Below the pieces are notes generated by a model. That model searched no databases and had not been told where the DNA came from. It was given only the letters and a program-made list of their open reading frames with translations. A DNA stretch of 53,515 nt from Saccharofermentans sp. (lineage in GTDB: Bacteria > Bacillota > Clostridia > Saccharofermentanales > Saccharofermentanaceae), in contig JAILMW010000003.1 in assembly GCA_024692235.1 (NCBI GenBank), positions 1 through 53,515 on the forward strand, given 5' to 3'. Made by a program: the position numbers and the translations under genes. This document shows, piece by piece, positions 8,992 to 17,258 of the stretch. The number at the start of each line of letters is the position of its first letter. Position 1 is the first letter of the stretch.

Positions 8992-9834
8992 ATGAAAAGC
9001 TATCGCAAGACAGCGATGTGCATCCTTCTGTGCTCATCACTCTTAACAGGTTGCACCAAAGAGGCAGACATCACGGAGATCAGTACCGAATCTGCTCCCA
9101 CAACAACCGAAGAAACAACCACAACAGAAGAGACTACGACAAACGAGACCGTAGACCTCCCTGACGAGATCGACGAGCAGCTTCAGATCATCTACGACAA
9201 TTACGAGACCTGGATGCTTCAGCCCGCGATCCCGAATTACGATATGGACGAACAGTCACTTCAGATAGCGAACTACGCTGTTACTGATCTCGACGGCGAC
9301 GGAATGCTGGAAGTTATCAAGTCAGGTTCTGCCGGAACAGCGCTTAATTCCCGCAATATCATCTACGAAGTTACGGAAGAGGGTACACTTGAACTCCTGA
9401 ACGAAGATTTCGCAACAGAATGGTCATCAGGTCCGGACTTGTGGAGCATGGACGAATTCGGTTACTACACAGATGAGAACGGTACGCGCTGGAATATAAC
9501 ATGCGACTGCTATTCAGACGGTGTATACGGCAGTACAAACATATACACAAGAATGTCCATCGAAGACGGAGTAGTGATTGAAGAACTCTATTCCCACAGA
9601 TACATCGTTACTTACGACGAAGAAACAGATACCTACGGGGAGGCAGAACTGTACTTTGACGGCGATGAGAATGAGATAACCGAAGAAGAATACAACAGTC
9701 TTGCAGTAGAATACGAAGACCTTGTAGAAGGAACATCAATATTCGGATGGATATCACCGCGAGTTGACGGAGAGCTTACTCAACCTACATTAGATCAACT
9801 GGCCGCCTCCTATCGGACATTCATCGGATCATAA
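8992..9834 (+). CDS. Lipoprotein with Thr/Glu tether and calcium-loop-like motif
   Basis: 280 residues. A type II signal peptide has lipobox LTGC (Cys21). A low-complexity Thr/Glu tether (about 32-60) is followed by an acidic globular domain. DLDGDGMLEV resembles an EF-hand or dockerin-like calcium loop (also common in FG-GAP/VCBS-type repeats). I do not recognise the family. The same Thr/Glu tether style recurs in the lipoproteins at 34.9-41.4 kb, suggesting a shared surface-display design in this organism. It lies 27 bases after the esterase gene on the same strand and is followed directly by a long hairpin. Confidence 0.8.
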   Translation: MKSYRKTAMCILLCSSLLTGCTKEADITEISTESAPTTTEETTTTEETTTNETVDLPDEIDEQLQIIYDNYETWMLQPAIPNYDMDEQSLQIANYAVTDLDGDGMLEVIKSGSAGTALNSRNIIYEVTEEGTLELLNEDFATEWSSGPDLWSMDEFGYYTDENGTRWNITCDCYSDGVYGSTNIYTRMSIEDGVVIEELYSHRYIVTYDEETDTYGEAELYFDGDENEITEEEYNSLAVEYEDLVEGTSIFGWISPRVDGELTQPTLDQLAASYRTFIGS

Positions 9835-9838
9835 CAAA

Positions 9839-9870
9839 AATATCGCCCCCGCAGAAGCGAGGGCGATATT
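9839..9870. terminator. Long hairpin between convergent genes
   Basis: A 10-bp perfect stem (9839-9848 with 9861-9870) is extended by an inner CGC/GCG pair around AGAA. It starts 5 bases after the lipoprotein stop. On the minus strand it is followed by TTTTTGTT, giving a proper U-tract for the genes coming from the right; on the plus strand the U-tract is missing. It probably serves both directions. Confidence 0.7.
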
Positions 9871-9887
9871 AAGAAGTCTATCAATCG

Positions 9888-9904
9888 TTGTAACAATGTT
9901 ACAA
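9888..9904. repeat. Palindrome TTGTAAC-aat-GTTACAA
   Basis: A 7-bp perfect inverted repeat with a 3-base centre in the gap between convergent genes. Its 15-base core recurs at 26736-26750, also between convergent genes. No function is evident; it may be an operator-like or structural site. Confidence 0.4.
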
Positions 9905-9971
9905 ACGCAGCGATACACGGCTTTATGAACTATCAGTCATTCTAACTGCGAGACAGACATCAGTTGCTTTT

Positions 9972-10373
9972 TCAGTTTGAAAAATACTTAATCTTTGTCA
10001 ACTGAATAAAAATATCGTCATCGTCGTCAGATCCTTCAAGATCGAACCAGAGGAATTCTCCCTCCTTCAAGAGGTTCTTCGCATTCATTATCCCGCGAAG
10101 ATATACCTGCGCCACATGATTGGCACAGATCCTGCAATCGTACAGATCTTTAAGTGCTGAAGCGCGTGAGATATCCGGAAGATCAGGGACCAGCCATACC
10201 TTGAGGAGATACATATGAAGTATTCTGGCGACGTTCTTCCTGGAGATATCCCTATCAGGATAGAGTTCATCCTCTTCTTCGAGCCAGCCTGCCCTTCTTC
10301 CTCTTATATACACATCGGAATACTCTTCGCCCGTGGCCTTGCACAGCTCACGGATAAAGTCATCCGTCCTCAT
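9972..10373 (-). CDS. Hypothetical protein with SLH-like helical region
   Basis: 133 residues, no signal peptide and no transmembrane segment. The segment DISRKNVARILHMYLL followed by DLYDCRICANHVAQVYLRGIM resembles one S-layer-homology-like repeat (a paired helix with a conserved Asp-Arg and Gly-Ile). Without a secretion signal a cell-wall role is doubtful. The C-terminus has a run of five Asp. Its ATG overlaps the alpha-galactosidase stop by 4 bases, so it is translationally coupled to that enzyme. Function unknown. Confidence 0.75.
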   Translation of the reverse strand: MRTDDFIRELCKATGEEYSDVYIRGRRAGWLEEEDELYPDRDISRKNVARILHMYLLKVWLVPDLPDISRASALKDLYDCRICANHVAQVYLRGIMNAKNLLKEGEFLWFDLEGSDDDDDIFIQLTKIKYFSN

Positions 10374-12139
10374 CTAATAGGAGTAACCTTAATGACCTTA
10401 CAGTCGCAAAGGCCTAAGGATACGATACCGAAGCATCCTGCATCGCAGTCTTTCTCTTCCTTGGTAATAAGGTCCTTTATGTGGAATACGGTTGCTGCCT
10501 TGAACGTCTCTGCGTCCTTCATCTTGGAGCCGATCTTGGCTAAGATGGTCTCCTTATCGATGCTTATCGGCTCAGCCTTATCTTCTGTACTTAAGTTAAA
10601 GAAGGCAAGTGCGATACTGCCGTCAGCTAAGGGCTTGGCAAGGACATCGATCCTGTCGTTATCTCTAATATATGTCTTATCGGGAGCGTCACACTCGTAT
10701 GTGGTATATATCCTCTTAGCCTGAACTCCGAGAGGGTCCTGATCTAATGCGATAAGATCCTCGTTTGCGATTATCTTATATATATCATCACCTTTATCTA
10801 CTCTTCGTAAGTCCATACCGAGCATCAGGGGCGAATTCATCATGCACCACATCGCCATATGAGACTTATTCATCTCAAAGTTCAATCTGTCCATACCTAT
10901 AACGAGCATATCAGGATCGTTCCATCCCTTAAGAGGACTTGCGTATTCATCCATTATTACGCATTTATTGTACTGGGATGTGATGGAAGTCGTGTAATCA
11001 CTCTCCCATGCGGCATTACCGTTATTGCCGTCGGCTCCTACCTGGAAAGTAATATCATTTAATATCCTCCAGGAATCGCCTACCTTGTGACCCCAATCCT
11101 GTGGCTGAGTCTTACCCCACTCGCAGATAGAGAAGACTATGTCCTTATCGCCTCCGGCATTAATAAGTTCCTTCTTGATCTCGCAGTATGAATGAAGAGT
11201 ATTCTCCTGCCTTCTGTGGTTCATTATGCGGACAGTATTAGATCCCGCCTTAAGATCTATCTTTATTATCTGTGAATCCGAGAAAGTCTCGCTGTCGGGA
11301 GTTACCGGAAGCATGTCGTCGAAGAAGATCTCATCGCCTACTGCGACCTGAAGCCACCTGCCGACGCCTTCTTCCTCGCCTGTAGCATACGCTACTTTAA
11401 GCTCTGCTGTCCTGTCTTCTTCAGAGTCGATCTCGAAATGCAGTTCGCTGCTTCTTACCCCTACGGGAGTATGGTCAGGGGCCGTACCGTCGAAAGTACC
11501 GAGGAAAGTTACATAGTTGTCCTTAACTTCTGCTCTTGTCCCCGTTAAAGTTCCGTCCTTGACTGCGCTTAAATTCCTGCCGTCAGCCGTGATGCTCTTA
11601 ATGTTGGGAGCATAGGAAAACTTTGCATTAGAAGGCTCTGCGAATGTCGCATTGTCCCACATGTAGTAGCAGTTATCCACCTTGATAAAATCGATATCCC
11701 ATGCGATATAGTCTTCGCAGTCGACCTTCTCATAACCGTAGATACCGACTTCTGCACCGGAACAAAGCTTCGTACCGATATCGTTATACATACCGAACTT
11801 CAAGCCCTGAGCGTGCACATGATCTGCCAGAGCTCTGAATCCTGAAGGAAACTTAACTTCGTCTGCCTGAAGCCTGCAATTAACTCTTTCAGGTTTATAG
11901 CAGCCGTCGTCGAGCACGATATACTTATAGCCGAGCTTATCTAAGCCAAGTTCCTTGATCTTAGCGACCATCGCCTTGGTAAGCTCTTCTGTATTGCCGC
12001 TTCCAAAGGCATTCCAGCTGTTCCATCCCATGGCAGGAAGACGCTCTTTCTTCTTCTCGAAGATCTCGTTGGAAGGACCTCCAAAACTGTCGAAACGTAA
12101 TCTCTTGTCGTCTATAACGGAAGGTCTGCTGTTGTCCAT
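10370..12139 (-). CDS. GH27 alpha-galactosidase with inserted beta-rich domain
   Basis: I place the start at 12139, where AAGGAGA sits 7 bases before ATG; a start 21 codons earlier lacks a ribosome site. 589 residues. The (beta/alpha)8 barrel opens with GWNSWNAFG (about 39-46), has YIVLDDGCY, GLKFGMYND, and the GH27 nucleophile motif FIKVDNC (Asp155). The usual second half (ICEWGKTQPQDWGHKVGDSWRILND) only resumes after roughly 150 residues of insert (about 165-315) that look like a beta-sandwich carbohydrate-binding module. A C-terminal beta domain follows. No signal peptide: it acts inside the cell on imported galactosides. A TATAAT-like -10 lies upstream. Confidence 0.9.
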   Translation of the reverse strand: MDNSRPSVIDDKRLRFDSFGGPSNEIFEKKKERLPAMGWNSWNAFGSGNTEELTKAMVAKIKELGLDKLGYKYIVLDDGCYKPERVNCRLQADEVKFPSGFRALADHVHAQGLKFGMYNDIGTKLCSGAEVGIYGYEKVDCEDYIAWDIDFIKVDNCYYMWDNATFAEPSNAKFSYAPNIKSITADGRNLSAVKDGTLTGTRAEVKDNYVTFLGTFDGTAPDHTPVGVRSSELHFEIDSEEDRTAELKVAYATGEEEGVGRWLQVAVGDEIFFDDMLPVTPDSETFSDSQIIKIDLKAGSNTVRIMNHRRQENTLHSYCEIKKELINAGGDKDIVFSICEWGKTQPQDWGHKVGDSWRILNDITFQVGADGNNGNAAWESDYTTSITSQYNKCVIMDEYASPLKGWNDPDMLVIGMDRLNFEMNKSHMAMWCMMNSPLMLGMDLRRVDKGDDIYKIIANEDLIALDQDPLGVQAKRIYTTYECDAPDKTYIRDNDRIDVLAKPLADGSIALAFFNLSTEDKAEPISIDKETILAKIGSKMKDAETFKAATVFHIKDLITKEEKDCDAGCFGIVSLGLCDCKVIKVTPIR

Positions 12140-12176
12140 GCTAAGGTCTCCTTTGGCTCTAAGTCGCTCAAAGCTT

Positions 12177-12182
12177 ATTATA
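12177..12182 (-). promoter_or_regulatory. -10 element of the alpha-galactosidase gene
   Basis: A perfect TATAAT on the minus strand, about 38 bases before the chosen ATG. The -35 position is poor, which would fit an activated promoter. Its position supports the later start codon. Confidence 0.45.
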
Positions 12183-12339
12183 TCACGTTCTAAGGAAACC
12201 AACAGAGATAAGGAGCGAAATTCACAAATAAATTTGAGTGCAGCGGGAGCTCATGCTTAAGAATAGATCCTCGTACTCATTTACATCCTCTTCGTCATCG
12301 AACTTATACTCACGCGCAATATATATAATGCGGAAACTT

Positions 12340-13806
12340 TCAGAGCGATCTGCCGTAAGGGATATCGTAGTTCCAGGGACGGAGCTGCTCGTATGTGTAA
12401 GCTGCCGCGAAGACATCCTCATCACGGAACTTCCTGCCGATTATCTGAAGTCCTACGGGAAGCCCCTTGGATGTAAGTCCTGCAGGAACGGTACATACGG
12501 GATTACCCGTATAGTTCTCGAAGAATGTCTCACAGAAACCTATAAGAGGATCGCACTTGACGCCTGCAACTTCTGAAGGTCCCTTGGTATCGAAGTCGTC
12601 AGTATTTAAGACAGGCTCACAGATAGTAACGGGAGATAAGATATAGTCGAATGTCTCGAATTTATCCTCCTGGGCATCTAAGATCTCTGTCCTCATCTCG
12701 TTAAAGAGCCTGAAGTCCATGACGGTGGAATTCCTTGCAATATCGTTCCAGTAGATAAATTCCTTGGGAAGCTCGTCCGCATGATCTCCTATAAGGTCGA
12801 ATCCGTCTCTCTTCCAGAGCTCGATATCGATAGCGGTATCTATGCTGATGCTGTGAAACCACATATTCGCATATTCATTCGCCGTATGCTTGAAGCTGAA
12901 ATGAACAGGCACCACCTCGGCACCTGCTTCTTCGAATGCGAACGCTGCCTTTCTTACGATCTCCTCTACCTCGCTGTCCACACCGAAGATATCGAAGTCT
13001 GGAGTATATGCGATGCGGCATCCTTTAAGAGGCTTCTTCATGAGCTCGGTGAACTTCCTGAAGCCGTGGTTCAGGCTAAGAGGATCCCTGGGATCGTACT
13101 TGGCCATATATTCCATTATCGTGGCGCTGTCCTCGACGGTCCTTGTTATGGCGCCGTTACAGCAGTATGGATGTGTCGCCGTCCATGCATCGGGACGGCA
13201 TACGCTGGGAACTGTTCCTACAGATGCCTTGAATCCGAAGCAGCCGCACCAGGATGCGGGTATACGGATAGATCCGCCGCCGTCTCCGCCCTCTGCGAAG
13301 GGAAGCATTCCGTCAGCTACCGCAGCTGCAGATCCGCCTGAGGATCCGCCTGAGTTATAGCGTATGTCAAAGGGAGTGGAAGTAGGACCGTACATCTTGT
13401 TGTCGCAGGTACCCCTGAAGCCGAATGCGGGTGCATTTGTCTTACCTATGGCGATAGCTCCCGCTCTTGCTACGGAGGAGTAGAACGCGGAATCCTCCGG
13501 GTCAATGGCGATAAGGCTCTTTACGCCTCCGTGTGAGTTGGGCCAGCCCTTCTTGGAAGGAAGGAAATCCTTGAGTGCCGTAGGAACGCCTGCAAATGGA
13601 CCTGCTTCTTCACCTGCTGCCAGGCGCATTTCGAGAGCCTTTGCCTCTTCCCTGGCTTCATCTACTTTAAGGTAAGTAAAAGCATGCAAAGAAGGATCTC
13701 TCTTCGAGATCCTCTCTGCAAAATAGTCTATGACTTCCACGGGGGATATTTCCCTCTTATTTACAAGCTTTCCTATGCCTGTTCCGGACAGCATTTCGAG
13801 CTTCAT
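12340..13806 (-). CDS. Amidase signature family hydrolase
   Basis: 488 residues with the complete Ser-cis-Ser-Lys machinery: Lys79 in ALKDF, the Gly/Ser signature [12 protein letters not shown] (cis-Ser near 155) and the nucleophile Ser179 in [10 protein letters not shown]. The size fits a standalone amidase or a GatA-like enzyme; no gatB or gatC neighbour is present, so a role in tRNA amidation is unlikely. No signal peptide. It follows the VUT transporter by 13 bases with AGGAGGG before the ATG, so the two are probably one transcript. The amide substrate is unknown. About 200 bases without a gene separate its stop from the alpha-galactosidase start. Confidence 0.88.
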   Translation of the reverse strand: MKLEMLSGTGIGKLVNKREISPVEVIDYFAERISKRDPSLHAFTYLKVDEAREEAKALEMRLAAGEEAGPFAGVPTALKDFLPSKKGWPNSHGGVKSLIAIDPEDSAFYSSVARAGAIAIGKTNAPAFGFRGTCDNKMYGPTSTPFDIRYNSGGSSGGSAAAVADGMLPFAEGGDGGGSIRIPASWCGCFGFKASVGTVPSVCRPDAWTATHPYCCNGAITRTVEDSATIMEYMAKYDPRDPLSLNHGFRKFTELMKKPLKGCRIAYTPDFDIFGVDSEVEEIVRKAAFAFEEAGAEVVPVHFSFKHTANEYANMWFHSISIDTAIDIELWKRDGFDLIGDHADELPKEFIYWNDIARNSTVMDFRLFNEMRTEILDAQEDKFETFDYILSPVTICEPVLNTDDFDTKGPSEVAGVKCDPLIGFCETFFENYTGNPVCTVPAGLTSKGLPVGLQIIGRKFRDEDVFAAAYTYEQLRPWNYDIPYGRSL

Positions 13807-13819
13807 ATGAACCCTCCTG

Positions 13820-14554
13820 TTATGCCTTGGCGAGCATTTCGAGATACTTAGCTCCTACGCCCTTCTTCTCCCAGCTCTTGGATACCCTGTAGCCGAGAGG
13901 AGAGAATACCGCTTCAAGAACGAGCTCAAATACCATAGCGGTAAAAGAGCAGATAAGTACCTGCTTCCAGTTCCAGCCGAAGAATACGTGGGATACCATG
14001 GTGGAGAATACCAGGTTGTCCACGAACTGTGCTATACATGTTGAAGGAAGGCTTCTTGCAGCAAATCCCAGGAACTTGCCGTTATCCGCTTTCTTACCGA
14101 TGGAAGAATTAAGGGCGGCGTTGACAAGTGTAGAAAGGAACATCGCGGTGCAAGATCCGAGCACTACATACCATGCACCTGCAAAGGTGCTGTTAAGGCC
14201 TGCATTTACTGCCTGCATGGAATCAGGAGATGCATAGGAAGCAGCCCATGTTCCGGGGATGATGCTCATAAGCCAAAATACGATCGAGCATAAGACATTA
14301 ACTGCCATAGCAAGTATGGAAAGCTTGGTCGCAGCCTTGGGGCCGAATCTCTTGCAGATACAGTCCATACAAAGAAAGGAAATCCAGGACAGGAGAAGTC
14401 CGCCGTTACAGCAGAAATACTCTGTTCTAAGTATCTCCTTGCTTGCGAAGATATTCATGAAGATGACTGAGAGGATAAATGTAGTCGTGACCATGGCGGG
14501 CACGCTTCTAAGGAGGAGCTCGTAGTCCTCCCTGATCTTTCTTAACGTATTCAT
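13820..14554 (-). CDS. VUT-family transporter (YhhQ-like, queuosine-precursor type)
   Basis: 244 residues with six or seven hydrophobic segments. The pattern (N-terminal SVIFMNIFASKE, GGLLLSWISFLCMDCICKRFGPKAATKLSILAM split by loops, and LPSTCIAQFVDNLVFS) matches the Vut_1/DUF165 family. YhhQ of this family takes up 7-cyano- or 7-aminomethyl-deazaguanine for tRNA queuosine; other branches are uncharacterised. The protein has a long C-terminal tail compared with YhhQ. It has its own promoter and a leader of about 80 bases with two hairpins, and is followed by the amidase. The transported molecule is unproven. Confidence 0.82.
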   Translation of the reverse strand: MNTLRKIREDYELLLRSVPAMVTTTFILSVIFMNIFASKEILRTEYFCCNGGLLLSWISFLCMDCICKRFGPKAATKLSILAMAVNVLCSIVFWLMSIIPGTWAASYASPDSMQAVNAGLNSTFAGAWYVVLGSCTAMFLSTLVNAALNSSIGKKADNGKFLGFAARSLPSTCIAQFVDNLVFSTMVSHVFFGWNWKQVLICSFTAMVFELVLEAVFSPLGYRVSKSWEKKGVGAKYLEMLAKA

Positions 14555-14580
14555 ATAAGCTCCTTTGGTTTTAGGTTTTA

Positions 14581-14628
14581 CAAGCAGGATATCGGACCCG
14601 AACTGCTTGGCACTTCTTCTCGAAATGC
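14581..14628 (-). promoter_or_regulatory. Structured 5' leader of the VUT transporter gene
   Basis: Between promoter and ATG the transcript can form two adjacent hairpins: a 7-bp stem (14610-14616 with 14622-14628, one G-U) and a perfect 7-bp stem (14581-14587 with 14603-14609). VUT genes are often under preQ1 riboswitch control, but I cannot match the classical preQ1-I pattern here. Candidate cis-regulatory RNA only. Confidence 0.35.
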
Positions 14629-14634
14629 ACTCTC

Positions 14635-14662
14635 ATTATAGTCTCGTATTAATATAATGCAA
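14635..14662 (-). promoter_or_regulatory. Promoter of the VUT transporter gene
   Basis: On the minus strand TTGCAT (14657-14662) and a perfect TATAAT (14635-14640) are 16 bases apart, just after the GH8 gene stop. The transcript would start near 14628 and carry the two-hairpin leader. Confidence 0.55.
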
Positions 14663-14671
14663 GCGGCACTT

Positions 14672-15823
14672 TTACCAAATACGGTAATTACCCGAAAGGG
14701 CAAGCAGTGCGAACATATAAAGACAGTTGTCGTAATATCTTCTTTCTCCCTTTCTCATAGGCTGGTTCCAGAACCACTCTACCCACTGCTTAGCGATCTC
14801 AAAGTCAGATCCCTTCTTATCGCTATAGGGAACGGCAAGAGCACCCTGAGCTATCGTGGAAATAAGTCCCAGAGGGTGAAGTACGGTCTTATCTACGGGA
14901 GTTCCGTCTACCGCATAAACGCATCTTATCGCTTCAATATCGGTCCCGAAGAACTTCATCTGCCTTAAGGGAACATCGAGATGGCCTTTATCTTCTCCGA
15001 ACCACTCGGCGTCGATCGCGATATTAGCGGCAGTCCTGTATGCATCAGAGAAGTAATTACCGAAGTACCCCCAGGGAAGCTCCTTATCAAGAGGAGAACC
15101 GTCGAAGTTGGCATACTCAGCACAAAGTCCCGTCTTCTCGTGGCAGGCATTCTTCAAGTATTCGCGGCTTGCATCGACTGCTTCCTTCCAGAACTGTCTG
15201 TCCTCTTCGTCAGCCCAGAGTGCGAAGAGCTCGTAGAAATGAGGAAGGTGGTAGGAAGGATCCGTGAAAGGACATCCGGGAACGAATAAGATCTGCTTAT
15301 TGTCGCGGTTCCACATGGCATGACCGGGTCTGCCGTTCTCACCCTTATGAAGGCAGGCTCTTAAGATCTCTCTTGCCTGCTCGCTATAATTGAAGATACC
15401 TTCGCCGTCGCCCCATCTGTGGGATGCGAAGAATAATGCCATAGCAAAGAATTCCTCTCCGTCGGGAGCGGGACCTTCGGCATTCTTCTTGCCGCTCGTC
15501 TCGCATGACCATGCGAAGTAACCTTCGTTGTCGCCGTAGTCCATATACATATATGTCTTCGCCCACTTCCAGATGCGGTCGAATTCATCCTTCTTATCAA
15601 GCTGCACGCACATCATCATGCCGTAAGACATACCTTCGGTCCTGGCATCGTTATTACCGGTATCGCAAAGATAACCCATGTCATCGCCGGCTTCGTGGTA
15701 GATCCTCTCTTCCTCGTCAACGAAGAAAGTATTCCACGCTTCTTCGAGCTTTATCCTTATCTGCTCATCCGTCTTGCCTGTTTCCTTGAATATATTTCTG
15801 TATGTCTTCTGCTCAAGATTCAT
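14672..15823 (-). CDS. GH8 reducing-end xylose-releasing exo-oligoxylanase
   Basis: 383 residues from the ATG at 15823, which has GAGGTG at the right distance; a start 14 codons upstream lacks one. The GH8 catalytic set is present: general acid Glu63 in NDARTEGMSYGMM, Asp121 in APDGEEFFAMAL and base Asp260 in YFSDAYRTAANIA. These positions are close to those of Bacillus Rex enzymes (about Glu70, Asp128, Asp263), and the length and lack of signal peptide agree. Rex enzymes work in the cytoplasm and release xylose from the reducing end of xylo-oligosaccharides. This fits the ChvE-type pentose/hexose transporter and the esterase nearby. It is divergent from the cation exchanger gene. Confidence 0.9.
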   Translation of the reverse strand: MNLEQKTYRNIFKETGKTDEQIRIKLEEAWNTFFVDEEERIYHEAGDDMGYLCDTGNNDARTEGMSYGMMMCVQLDKKDEFDRIWKWAKTYMYMDYGDNEGYFAWSCETSGKKNAEGPAPDGEEFFAMALFFASHRWGDGEGIFNYSEQAREILRACLHKGENGRPGHAMWNRDNKQILFVPGCPFTDPSYHLPHFYELFALWADEEDRQFWKEAVDASREYLKNACHEKTGLCAEYANFDGSPLDKELPWGYFGNYFSDAYRTAANIAIDAEWFGEDKGHLDVPLRQMKFFGTDIEAIRCVYAVDGTPVDKTVLHPLGLISTIAQGALAVPYSDKKGSDFEIAKQWVEWFWNQPMRKGERRYYDNCLYMFALLALSGNYRIW

Positions 15824-15927
15824 ATAAATTGTCACCTCTGAAAATAAGTACGAACATTTTATCATATGGATAGTTTGTAGTATATTAATCGATGTAATCT
15901 AAGAAAGATAAGAAAAGAAGGTTATTT

Positions 15928-16905
15928 ATGGGGATATTGATTAACATATTGATATTAGTCGCAGGATTCTTCGGCCTTATAAAGGGAGCCGACTTATTTG
16001 TCGACGGAAGCGGCGCTCTGGCAAGATACTTCAAGGTCCCGGGCGTCATCATAGGACTTACCATCGTCGCTATGGGTACAAGCGCTCCCGAACTTGCTGT
16101 CAGCACATCAGCTGCACTTAAAGGCGCCAACGAGATCGCCGTAAGTAATGTCGTAGGATCAAATACGTTTAACCTGCTTATGGTCCTCGGTATCTGCGCT
16201 CTTATAAATCCCCTTCCGATCGATAAGAGTATCCTTCGAAGAGACTTCCCCATATCCATATGTCTTACAGCCCTGACCTTCGGGTTCATCGGCTATCCGA
16301 TCTTCAAGAGAGGCACCATCGAAGGACTTTCAATGTCTGATAACGTATCCATGATCACAAGGACATTCTCGATCGTTCTTCTCGTGATCTTCGTCTCCTA
16401 TATCCTGATGCTCATCCTGACAGCCCGCAAGGACGGCAGTGACGATGATGAGATCAAGTCATTGACATTAAGGCGCTGCTTCGCTCTTATACTTGCGGGC
16501 ATGATCCTTATCATCGCAGGCGGTCAGTTCGTAGTAATAAGCGCCAAATACCTGGCTGCCGCATTCGGCATGAGCGAGACCCTGATCGGACTTACGGTCG
16601 TAGCTCTGGGAACTTCTCTTCCCGAGCTTGTCACCTCCATCGTGGCATCCAAGAAGAACGAGAACGGACTTGCAGTCGGTAACGTTATCGGATCTAATAT
16701 CTTCAACATCCTCTTCATCATGGGTGTATCCGGAACCATTCATCCGATAGCAGTAAACTTCGCATCTGTAACGGACTTCCTGATCCTTTTATTCATCAAT
16801 CTGATAACACTTCTTCTGGCAACAAAAAAGAGCCTCGGAAGGTCTTCCGGAGCTCTTATGATCATCTGTTATATCGTTTATATGGTATTCGCAGCGGTCA
16901 GATGA
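15928..16905 (+). CDS. Calcium/sodium antiporter (CaCA family, YrbG-like)
   Basis: 325 residues with ten predicted membrane segments in two inverted halves. Both alpha-repeats are intact: GTSAPELAVSTSAALKG with VSNVVGSNTFNLLM in the first half and GTSLPELVTSIVASKKN with VGNVIGSNIFNIL in the second; the Glu residues bind the cation. A hydrophilic loop separates the halves at about residue 168-178. This is the K+-independent bacterial Na+/Ca2+ exchanger type that exports Ca2+. AGAAGG precedes the ATG. It stands alone, convergent with a small gene at 16947. Confidence 0.92.
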   Translation: MGILINILILVAGFFGLIKGADLFVDGSGALARYFKVPGVIIGLTIVAMGTSAPELAVSTSAALKGANEIAVSNVVGSNTFNLLMVLGICALINPLPIDKSILRRDFPISICLTALTFGFIGYPIFKRGTIEGLSMSDNVSMITRTFSIVLLVIFVSYILMLILTARKDGSDDDEIKSLTLRRCFALILAGMILIIAGGQFVVISAKYLAAAFGMSETLIGLTVVALGTSLPELVTSIVASKKNENGLAVGNVIGSNIFNILFIMGVSGTIHPIAVNFASVTDFLILLFINLITLLLATKKSLGRSSGALMIICYIVYMVFAAVR

Positions 16906-16946
16906 CAGGCCGTCTGCGCCGATCCCGCCTGTTAAGGCGAGGCTCA

Positions 16947-17177
16947 TCAGCCGAACATTCTGGGCTTACCGTTCTCCTTAAGTCTCATCTCCTTGCAGGA
17001 TGTGATATTCCTTGTAGGGATCATATAGGGATTCTCTGCGGTATTCTCGTCCTTGATAACGATAAAATCCTCACCGACTTCCTTGATGACTCCCTGATAA
17101 TATGCGCCCTGACCGCTTACTACGGAGATCATTACCCACTTGCCTCTTAATGATTCAAAATAATCACACATCTTCAT
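16947..17177 (-). CDS. Small SH3-like/LSM-like hypothetical protein
   Basis: 76 residues. AAGGAGG sits 8 bases before the ATG, which supports expression. The sequence alternates short beta strands (KWVMISVVSGQGAYYQGVI, EDFIVIKD, PYMIPTRNITSCKEM), as in small barrels of the LSM/Hfq or Tudor-like type that bind RNA or peptides. No catalytic motif. It follows the VanS-like kinase gene by about 80 bases on the same strand, with only a 5-bp hairpin between. Function unknown. Confidence 0.72.
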   Translation of the reverse strand: MKMCDYFESLRGKWVMISVVSGQGAYYQGVIKEVGEDFIVIKDENTAENPYMIPTRNITSCKEMRLKENGKPRMFG

Positions 17178-17258
17178 ATATCTGTCCTCCTTAATATGAT
17201 CATAGAATAAACAGCTTCTTTTAAGCTATCGTCAATCGCAGTTAAAGATTTTCTAAAG

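Noticed and set aside
12140..12202. An extended N-terminus for the alpha-galactosidase.
   Set aside because: The later ATG has a strong ribosome site and the -10 element would leave too little leader for the earlier start.
14581..14662. A classical preQ1-I riboswitch.
   Set aside because: The C-rich loop and A-rich tail of that class could not be found; kept only as a structured leader.
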